7,534 nucleotides of DNA from positions 1 through 7,534 of the forward strand of contig JAWOGN010000064.1 of the NCBI GenBank assembly GCA_046496815.1, read 5' to 3'. Within the stretch, counting starts at the first letter, position 1. The number at the start of each line of letters is the position of its first letter. Origin of the DNA: JAWOGN01 sp046496815. GTDB lineage: Bacteria; Desulfobacterota; DSM-4660; Desulfatiglandales; Desulfatiglandaceae. The position numbers and the translations under genes are program-made. Of this stretch, positions 1 through 4,205 are shown in pieces. The notes under the pieces are model-generated. The model was not told the DNA's origin, ran no database searches, and was given only the letters and a program-made list of their open reading frames with translations.

Positions 1-1712
1 AGGAAAAAACGGCGGGCATTGGTGCCGAGGGTGCGAATGCGGTATCCGCCCTCCTGGATCACCAGGGTCGGCAGCCGCAGGGATCCGATCATCCTTCCGT
101 TGATGTTGAAGTCCTTCGGCACAAGACTCCAGGTTCCCGTGGGGTCGCCCTTTGCCGTGTCCAGGCCCAAGGCAACGACAAGGACCTTCGCCTTGTATCG
201 TGCAATGCGTCTCAACACCCTCGCGAGGGTCTGCCTGTATTGCTCTCCCGACAATTGCTCCCGGAGGGGGTAATTGCCATTGAAGCCTGCTCCCGCACCC
301 TCCCCTCTTTCGTCATTGAAACCGCTGAAGTAAGGGTAGGCGAAATGGGGGTGGCCGTGAATGGAGAGGGTCAGCACATCCGATCGGTTTCTGAATATGT
401 CGTACGTGCCGTTTCCATAATGGTAATCGATATCGAGAACCGCCACCTTCCCGAATGCGCTGAGGTAATGGGCGGCGATTGCGGTCGAATTGAAATAACA
501 GAATCCTCCGAAAGCCTGTCTTTCTGCGTGATGGCCCGGCGGACGGACAAGGGCATAGGCCAAGCGGTACCCTTCGAGGATCTTTCGTGCGGCGGTCAAG
601 GAGCAATCCACGGCCCTCTTGGCGGCAAAGTAGGCTTTCTCGTTGAGGGGGGTGAAAGTGTCGATACAGTAGTAGCCCGCCCGAATGGGGAGTTCTTTGG
701 GGGGTCGGGTCTTGTTCCGGATCGGAAAGACGTAGGGATACACGGATTGGCCCGGCTCCACGTTCTCACTCACCCTTTTCAAGTACTCTACAAATCCGCC
801 CTCATGAACATCCTTGATGTGCTTATCCGAGAAATGCTGAATGTTCACCCGCTCAAAGAGGTCGGTCGGTTCTATCTCCTTGAGTATGGCGGCGATCCTC
901 ACCGGGGACTCCACGTACCCTCGCTCGTGCACATGATGAATGTTGTGCATATCGCTCACCACAAGGGCGATTCGTTTCTCAAGGGAAGCGATGGGCTTCA
1001 CCGCGGTCGTGTGCTCTCCCTTGACGTACCTTGGCTCCCTGAGGCGAACGGGCTGAGCATGGAACGAAGCCACGACCCTGCCAATGTATTCGGGAGGACA
1101 CAGTTTTCCGTAATGGGTCTCGAGAATCGCTCTCACAATCCTCCTTGTGAGATCTCGGTCGAGGCGCATGGTCTTGCCCAGGTTGTCGAAAACCAGATAA
1201 GGGGGGCAATCGTCCCCGGGCTTGACAGGCGTCTCATAGGCTGTGTTGACGATGGGACGGGCGCCGAATCTTTCGTAAAAACGAAGTCGCTCGGCGTTCT
1301 GTTTCAAGATATGTGAATCTCTACACAGATCCGGATCGTCGGGAAGGCACTCAAAGAACAGCCCCACTGCATCCAGGGACTGGGCTTCCTCCCTCACCCG
1401 CTGATAGAGGGCACCACCGATCCCCCCGCCGGTTCTGTAGGTTGCAGCCGATATGAAATCCAGGTAGCAGAAGCGCAAGTCCGGCACGTGCTGCAGGAGG
1501 GCGAATCCTTTCACTCTCGCTTTGATACCTTGGGCCACAAAGAGAATGGACCGAAACCGGTACTTGAAAGGATTGCGCAGTTGATCGGGAAGCTTGTTCA
1601 CCTTTCCCTTTGAAAGGAGCGGGAACTGCGCTCTCAGAATGTCCTGAACCTGCGCAATCGCATTCCGGTCAATGGGCAACAGGTCATCATAGATGCGTCG
1701 AATTCGAAACAT
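1..1712 (-). CDS. GNAT acetyltransferase - histone deacetylase/acetylpolyamine amidohydrolase fusion (3' end beyond window)
   Basis: The frame is open for 570 codons from ATG at 1712 to the left window edge. A GGAGG (1716-1720) lies just upstream of the start. Residues about 1-185 read as a GNAT N-acetyltransferase: an acetyl-CoA loop GGGIGGALY around residue 98, then FYERFGARPI. Residues about 245-570 are a class II HDAC/acetylpolyamine amidohydrolase domain: RPPGHHAE with tandem H394-H395, GGFCYFN, VLDIDYHYGNGT with zinc ligands D429 and H431, LGLDTAKGDP with the third ligand D518, and QEGGY with catalytic Y557. Known family members remove acetyl groups from acetyl-lysine or acetylpolyamines in the cytoplasm; the GNAT half would transfer acetyl from acetyl-CoA. 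The true substrate is unknown. The C-terminal motif sits where related amidohydrolases nearly end, so probably only a few tens of residues are missing. Codon structure is intact, with no internal stop. Confidence 0.95.
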   Translation of the reverse strand, partial: MFRIRRIYDDLLPIDRNAIAQVQDILRAQFPLLSKGKVNKLPDQLRNPFKYRFRSILFVAQGIKARVKGFALLQHVPDLRFCYLDFISAATYRTGGGIGGALYQRVREEAQSLDAVGLFFECLPDDPDLCRDSHILKQNAERLRFYERFGARPIVNTAYETPVKPGDDCPPYLVFDNLGKTMRLDRDLTRRIVRAILETHYGKLCPPEYIGRVVASFHAQPVRLREPRYVKGEHTTAVKPIASLEKRIALVVSDMHNIHHVHERGYVESPVRIAAILKEIEPTDLFERVNIQHFSDKHIKDVHEGGFVEYLKRVSENVEPGQSVYPYVFPIRNKTRPPKELPIRAGYYCIDTFTPLNEKAYFAAKRAVDCSLTAARKILEGYRLAYALVRPPGHHAERQAFGGFCYFNSTAIAAHYLSAFGKVAVLDIDYHYGNGTYDIFRNRSDVLTLSIHGHPHFAYPYFSGFNDERGEGAGAGFNGNYPLREQLSGEQYRQTLARVLRRIARYKAKVLVVALGLDTAKGDPTGTWSLVPKDFNINGRMIGSLRLPTLVIQEGGYRIRTLGTNARRFF

Positions 1713-1749
1713 TATCCTCCGATTTTCCCGGTTAATGAGGTAAATTCAG

Positions 1750-1783
1750 CGCACCATGAATCTCCTGGTGCGGCGATTCCGCC
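1750..1783. repeat. Paired short inverted repeats in the leader of the GNAT-HDAC gene
   Basis: CGCACCA (1750-1756) and TGGTGCG (1766-1772) form a perfect 7-bp palindrome with a 9-nt gap. It is followed directly by GGCG (1772-1775) and CGCC (1780-1783) with a 4-nt loop. The element lies 38-71 nt upstream of the minus-strand start at 1712. There is no T-run, so it does not look like an intrinsic terminator. A regulator-binding site or mRNA leader structure is possible but unproven. Confidence 0.4.
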
Positions 1784-1825
1784 TTGGATGATTTTCGAAT
1801 ACGGATAACTTTACCGTCTTTTCGT

Positions 1826-1847
1826 CTCATCGAGGAGGTTCGATGAG
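1826..1847. repeat. 7-bp inverted repeat CTCATCG/CGATGAG
   Basis: CTCATCG (1826-1832) and CGATGAG (1841-1847) are perfectly complementary across an 8-nt loop, AGGAGGTT. On the plus strand the loop resembles a Shine-Dalgarno sequence and the right arm contains an ATG. The 40-codon frame that follows runs antisense to the tautomerase remnant and resembles no protein I know, so I do not call it a gene. Confidence 0.35.
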
Positions 1848-1884
1848 CTTCTATGCCTTCAGTAATAACCGCAGTACATTGCTA

Positions 1885-2004
1885 TTACGGCATTTTGTTC
1901 AATACTTCTCGGCACGAACGCCGAGCTTGGGAGATACGAATGAGTTGCGCCTTCTGTTTGGCTGAAACTCCTTCCCGAGTAACCTTAATGTTTACGTATG
2001 GCAT
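1885..2004 (-). pseudogene. Decayed 4-oxalocrotonate tautomerase-family gene
   Basis: Translation from ATG 2004 gives MPYVNIKVTREGVSAKQKAQ followed by LI, the standard beginning of small 4-OT tautomerases. These cytoplasmic enzymes use the N-terminal Pro, exposed after Met removal, as catalytic base, and Pro2 is present. GAGAGGA at 2011-2017, 6 nt before this ATG, supports this start over the in-frame ATG at 2010. After about 22 residues the match degrades: the helix region holds about two extra residues, includes a CTCGGC/GCCGAG palindrome, and reaches VLNKMP, where the family has VLNKNP. There it hits TAA and TAG in succession (1885-1887, 1882-1884). Family-like residues (AVITEGIE, compare VVIDEV) continue in frame beyond the stops. 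The usual length is about 60-65 residues; this frame has 39. It begins about 44 nt after an attC recombination point, so it was probably a cassette gene. Confidence 0.7.
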
Positions 2005-2042
2005 CTGCATTCCTCTCTTGAATGCGAATGGTGATTCCATCA

Positions 2043-2099
2043 GCCGAACGGGGAAATCAGCCGCGAGTTTTACGAGTCGGCTCAACCGGCTTGTTGGCC
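2043..2099 (-). other. attC-like integron recombination site (attC-1)
   Basis: Read on the minus strand, the site has R'' GGCCAAC (2099-2093), a 9-nt spacer beginning AAG, L'' GAGCCGAC (2083-2076), a short loop, L' CGGCTGAT (2063-2056), a short spacer and R' GTTCGGC (2049-2043). The arrangement AAC-AA... with AGCCGAC/GCGGCT and a final GTT matches classical integron attC sites such as that of aadA1. AGCCG/CGGCT and the outer GCC-AAC/GTT-GGC bases can pair to fold the bottom-strand hairpin, with C2058/C2083 left unpaired. A second copy at 3971-4028 has the same box order and nearly the same length. This is pattern recognition; no covariance model was run. Confidence 0.7.
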
Positions 2100-2191
2100 T
2101 TTTCCTCTTTCTTCAGCGCGTAGTTCTTGATCTTTCGGTTGAACTCGTAAAGATCGCTGAGCTTCTTGAGTACCCTATCGATCCTTGTCAT
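2057..2191 (-). CDS. 44-aa basic protein, second gene of the nucleotidyltransferase cassette
   Basis: ATG 2191 opens a 44-codon frame ending at TGA 2059-2057. It starts inside the nucleotidyltransferase gene, overlapping it by 17 nt, which suggests translational coupling. The product begins MTRIDRVLKKLSDLYEFNRK and continues with a highly charged, lysine-rich helix (KIKNYALKKEEK). The predicted protein is basic, soluble and probably helical; there is no signal peptide or membrane segment. The last ten or so codons (NKPVEPTRKTRG) are read from attC itself, so the C-terminus was fixed by the cassette end. I do not recognise the family. The position suggests a partner or modulator of the upstream transferase, but that is inference. 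It could also be a non-functional read-out of the cassette tail, although the residues before attC look protein-like. Confidence 0.5.
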   Translation of the reverse strand: MTRIDRVLKKLSDLYEFNRKIKNYALKKEEKANKPVEPTRKTRG

Positions 2192-2636
2192 CTTCCAGCT
2201 TCTCTATATCTGCCTGGTCCTGTTTCGAGTTCCTCATGCTCTTGAGCCAGATCAGGTCTTTCTTGTTTGCAAGCATTACTCTTCCTTCTTCCGATTTCGC
2301 TTCGACAGCATTATGAATTATCTTTCTGACCTCCTCATTTTTGGCAACAAGAATATCGATCAGCATTTCATGTTCTTCGTTCACGACATTCACAAACCGA
2401 TGAAGTTCGATGGCCACGGTTCGGAACGTCCAAGGCGATGCAGATTCGAAATATCCATTTACCTCCAGAATGTCTTTTGCCCTCTCGAAGTCTTCGGAAT
2501 CAACAAGGAGGTCAATGTCGCGGGTAAATCGCGGCTCCGTATAAAATGCCACCGCGACCCCTCCCACGAGCGCATACCTCACCTTCTGCTTCTCCAAATC
2601 CATTACAAACCGTTTGAATTCTTCGAATACATTCAT
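2175..2636 (-). CDS. AbiEii/MNT-like nucleotidyltransferase-fold protein
   Basis: Start ATG 2636 is chosen because GAAGGA (2643-2648) lies 6 nt upstream and the family begins shortly before the core; a longer in-frame extension to 2738 crosses the cassette boundary. The 153-aa product has the polymerase-beta-type nucleotidyltransferase signature: YALVGGVAVAFY (G25-G26), RFTRDIDLLVD with metal-binding D40 and D42, and a third acidic residue D94 in MLIDILVA. The C-terminus KDLIWLKSMRNSKQDQADIE matches the end of AbiEii/minimal nucleotidyltransferase proteins. Known relatives act as toxins of type IV or type VII toxin-antitoxin systems that modify tRNA or a partner protein, or are of unknown role. 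It overlaps the 44-aa gene and no HEPN or AbiEi partner is nearby. The frame is intact, so it is likely functional. Confidence 0.85.
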   Translation of the reverse strand: MNVFEEFKRFVMDLEKQKVRYALVGGVAVAFYTEPRFTRDIDLLVDSEDFERAKDILEVNGYFESASPWTFRTVAIELHRFVNVVNEEHEMLIDILVAKNEEVRKIIHNAVEAKSEEGRVMLANKKDLIWLKSMRNSKQDQADIEKLEDDKDR

Positions 2637-2649
2637 GTGTTTTCCTTCA

Positions 2650-2672
2650 GGCCAACGCGAAGTTGAGGGGCC
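2650..2672 (-). other. Probable half attC site (L'-spacer-R')
   Basis: On the minus strand GGCCCCTCAA (2672-2663), CTTCGC and GTTGGCC (2656-2650) occur in the order L', spacer, R'. The R' box is the exact complement of the GGCCAAC boxes in both full attC-like sites. A coding start follows 19 nt after the recombination point. No matching R''/L'' half could be found upstream, where the sequence is the tail of the antitoxin module. It is probably a deleted or decayed attC. Confidence 0.4.
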
Positions 2673-2793
2673 GTGCATATTTGAGGCAGAAATGACCTTT
2701 AACCCACAGAGCCTATGCATACCACCAGAATTTTTCAACGCCTCGATATGCCCGGTCCCTCTCGACCGCTTTGATACTGCTTAAGGCCTCCTC

Positions 2794-3012
2794 CTAAGGC
2801 GTGATAAGGGATATTTGAATATCAGTCAAAAGTTCAATTTTCTCTTGCATCGCCTCAAATTCATGAGCATCCAGAAGAAGGGCAACACCTTTTCCGTGCT
2901 GGGTAGTAATAACAGGTCTTTTTGTCTCATGAACCTGTTTGATAAAGTTTGCGATACCGGTTCCGGCCTCGGATAGTGGCCTGATATCTTGATTGATTCT
3001 CAATCTTTGCAT
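2794..3012 (-). CDS. Phd/YefM-family antitoxin, orphan
   Basis: ATG 3012 is preceded by GAGGTG with good spacing. The 72-aa product MQRLRINQDIRPLSEAGTGI... has the Phd/YefM fold signature: LSE, FIKQVHETKRPVITTQHGKG, ALLLDAHEFEAM, then a helix EKIELLTDIQISL. Family members dimerise through this N-terminal part, bind operator DNA and neutralise a RelE/ParE or Doc-type toxin through the C-terminus. Members of this subgroup are usually somewhat longer, continuing after LLxDIQ. Here TAG (2796-2794) follows LITP, and the frame then stays open for 26 more codons (EEALSSIKAVERDRAYRGVE...). No toxin gene follows before the half attC at 2650-2672. It is an orphan antitoxin, possibly shortened by the stop. 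The start lies 232 nt from the divergent vapB-like gene. Confidence 0.75.
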   Translation of the reverse strand: MQRLRINQDIRPLSEAGTGIANFIKQVHETKRPVITTQHGKGVALLLDAHEFEAMQEKIELLTDIQISLITP

Positions 3013-3145
3013 ATTTCACCTCACGCTATTTCTAAATAATGTATAATATAACGTAGGATATTTAGATGCAAAAGAGGTTTTTTTTGGGAATAACCCTCAG
3101 GATAACCAGCGCCTCCTCCAATTATTGATGAAAACTCGAACGGTT

Positions 3146-3167
3146 ACAGGGGTCTGTTTGACCCTGT
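3146..3167. repeat. Hairpin in the divergent antitoxin intergenic region
   Basis: ACAGGG (3146-3151) pairs with CCCTGT (3162-3167); TC/GA pairs inside, with one bulged G. AAC and GTT lie outside the stem on each side. It lies in the 232-bp region (3013-3244) between two divergent antitoxin genes. That region also contains an AT-rich patch (TATAAT at 3041-3046), a T8 run near 3078-3085 and the GGTC repeats at 3205-3231. Both antitoxin promoters must lie here, but I could not place a convincing -35/-10 pair for either. Confidence 0.4.
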
Positions 3168-3204
3168 CGTTATGGGATTGTTTCAATAAAACTCCTTGAA
3201 ATTT

Positions 3205-3231
3205 TGGTCATAATGGTCCTAAAGGTCAAAA
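3205..3231 (+). promoter_or_regulatory. Three tandem 9-bp GGTC repeats before the vapB-like gene (possible antitoxin operator)
   Basis: TGGTCATAA, TGGTCCTAA and AGGTCAAAA follow one another without gaps at 3205-3213, 3214-3222 and 3223-3231, directly before the Shine-Dalgarno GGAGGT (3234-3239). Antitoxins of the Phd/YefM and VapB types repress their own operons by binding short repeats at the promoter, so an autoregulatory operator is a natural reading. No binding evidence can be seen from sequence. Confidence 0.4.
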
Positions 3232-3244
3232 ATGGAGGTCGATA

Positions 3245-3526
3245 ATGGAAAAAAATATATCCGTGGCTCAAGCGAAAGCCACCTTTTCAGAATGCATCCG
3301 TAAAGTGGAAGCAGGGTCTGCTGTGCTCATTACCAGACACGGCAAACCTGTCGCCGCCCTCGTTAGCCCCAGTGACCTCGAACACCTGAAGCGTTTGAGA
3401 AAAGCAGGGCCGGAGACTGGACTTGCCGGTATTGCGGGCGGATGGGAAAATAGCGAGGAATTGGCTTCAATTCTGGACGCATCTCCTCGAAAGGGGCAGC
3501 GAAATATCCCAGACCCGGAACATTGA
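3245..3526 (+). CDS. Phd/YefM-type (VapB-like) antitoxin
   Basis: ATG 3245 follows GGAGGT (3234-3239) by 5 nt. The 93-aa protein begins MEKNISVAQAKATFSECIRK and continues VEAGSAVLITRHGKPVAALV, the standard Phd/YefM DNA-binding and dimerisation domain (about residues 1-55). Next comes a linker, then GLAGIAGGWENSEELASIL, the toxin-embracing segment seen in antitoxins paired with PIN ribonucleases. The toxin gene starts 2 nt after the stop, the typical two-gene operon with antitoxin first. The antitoxin frame is intact although the toxin is broken, which is harmless to the cell. It would repress its own promoter, and it could cross-neutralise a related VapC elsewhere (inference). Confidence 0.85.
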   Translation: MEKNISVAQAKATFSECIRKVEAGSAVLITRHGKPVAALVSPSDLEHLKRLRKAGPETGLAGIAGGWENSEELASILDASPRKGQRNIPDPEH

Positions 3527-3528
3527 AA

Positions 3529-3976
3529 ATGGCGTTTCTCTTTGATACCAATGCAATTTCAGAGCTCTTTCGCCCACGCCCCGCAATCGCCTATGTAAAA
3601 TGGATCATGAAAGTTGCTCGTTGAAGAGCAATTTACCGGTGCCGTTGTAATAGGCGAGCTGTACAAAGGCGCCTATCGCTCACAAGACCGTGAGCGCCAC
3701 CTAAACAATATAGAATAACGGGTTCTCCCGGCTGTTACCGTTTTACCCTATGACATCGACATTGCGAAAGTTGTTGGTAAAATCCGAGCGCAGCTTGAGG
3801 AAGTTGGAACAATCCTTCCCGATGCGGATATTCAGATTGCAGCCACAGCCATAGGCCATAATTTAAAGCTAATAACCGGGAATCTTCGTCATTTAAGCAG
3901 GATTTTTGAATTAAAGCTTAACAATATCCTCGCAAATTCACGAAATCAACGATTTTCCGTCTATTCTCTCACATGA
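3529..3976 (+). pseudogene. Broken vapC-like PIN-domain ribonuclease toxin
   Basis: From ATG 3529 the frame gives MAFLFDTNAISELFRPRPAI... with the first PIN catalytic Asp (D6), then stops at TGA 3622-3624 after 31 residues. Shifting by one base at about 3619-3622 restores homology: VEEQFTGAVVIGELYKGAYR with the conserved Glu. A second lesion, TAA at 3716-3718, falls in NNIE*RVLPAVTVLPYD, where relatives read IEERVLP. The frame then runs through LPDADIQIAATAI (acidic residue) and LITGNLRHL to TGA 3974-3976. A one-base insertion plus a nonsense change therefore inactivate a gene of otherwise normal length, about 140 codons. PIN toxins cleave RNA such as tRNA or rRNA. The stop codon lies inside the R' end of the attC-like site at 3971-4028, which is on the opposite strand. 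Confidence 0.9.
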
Positions 3977-4028
3977 CGCCATGGTCAGCCGCGGAGCTTA
4001 CGAGGTCGGCTGGACTAACTTGTTGGCC
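3971..4028 (-). other. attC-like integron recombination site (attC-2), R' degenerate
   Basis: On the minus strand: R'' GGCCAAC (4028-4022), a spacer beginning AAG, CAGCCG (4012-4007), a short loop and CGGCTG (3991-3986). A spacer follows, then GTCATGT (3977-3971) where GTTRRRY would be expected. CAGCCG/CGGCTG is a perfect 6-bp stem. Box order, spacing and much of the sequence match the site at 2043-2099, and total length differs by 1 bp. The altered GTC in R' may make the site inactive. Confidence 0.6.
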
Positions 4029-4143
4029 TGCGGGCCTTTTGATACTTCTCTTGATGTCTCTTCCAAAGCCTGTTGAATTCTGTATCACCGTGTGTGCTTC
4101 CACTTTTAAATTCGACCACCTGCCGGAGATAATGAGGGTCCTT
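4015..4143 (-). pseudogene. C-terminal fragment of an unidentified cassette gene
   Basis: A frame without an ATG runs from after TAA (4146-4144) to TAG (4017-4015). It reads ...DPHYLRQVVEFKSGSTHG and then DTEFNRLWKRHQEKYQKARR, hydrophilic and helix-like at the end. Its stop falls just inside the R''/L'' spacer of attC-2, as expected for a cassette gene on the minus strand. The 5' part is absent: beyond 4146 the sequence belongs to the leader of the plus-strand ATPase gene. I do not recognise the family. It could be chance, but the stop position relative to attC supports a real remnant. Confidence 0.35.
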
Positions 4144-4170
4144 TTAGAGCGTGAGTGGCGATTTTAAGGC

Positions 4171-4199
4171 TTGACATTCTTGCAACGGAACTGCAAAAT
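4171..4199 (+). promoter_or_regulatory. Putative sigma-70 promoter of the ATPase gene
   Basis: TTGACA (4171-4176, consensus -35) is followed after 17 bp by CAAAAT (4194-4199, 4 of 6 matches to the -10 consensus). Transcription would begin about 7 nt later, essentially at the ATG 4206. No Shine-Dalgarno sequence precedes that ATG. The mRNA may therefore be leaderless. Confidence 0.4.
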
Positions 4200-4205
4200 A
4201 TCTGC

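Larger units (their letters stand above)
2049..2655 (-). mobile_element. Putative integron gene cassette (nucleotidyltransferase + 44-aa protein)
   Basis: The segment runs from the G|TT point of an R'-like box GTTGGCC (2656-2650) to the G of the R' box of attC-1 (2049). At 607 bp it is a normal cassette size. The first gene starts 19 nt inside the cassette with its own GAAGGA site, and the last gene ends inside attC. Both are typical of cassettes. All coding is on the minus strand, the same sense as attC. No attI or integrase is in the window, so this would be an integrase-less cassette remnant, or part of a larger array. Confidence 0.55.

Noticed and set aside
240..1316. Long open frame on the plus strand (358 codons)
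   Set aside because: It is antisense to the GNAT-HDAC gene, whose translation contains unmistakable family motifs on the minus strand; the plus-strand product resembles nothing.
1843..1965. 40-codon plus-strand frame with a good AGGAGG site
   Set aside because: It lies antisense to the recognisable tautomerase remnant and its product is not protein-like; the ribosome-site match sits in a palindrome loop and is probably accidental.
2166..2666. Plus-strand frame of 166 codons
   Set aside because: Shadow of the nucleotidyltransferase on the minus strand, which has clear GG and DID motifs and its own ribosome-binding site.
2637..2738. Longer N-terminus for the nucleotidyltransferase (start at 2738)
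   Set aside because: The extension crosses the attC-like half-site and has no family similarity; ATG 2636 has a good GAAGGA.
3135..3175. AAC...ACAGGG/CCCTGT...GTT as a third attC site
   Set aside because: AAC and GTT flank a stem, but the whole unit is only about 40 bp, lacks the AGCCGAC-type inner boxes, and the outer boxes do not fit RYYYAAC/GTTRRRY.
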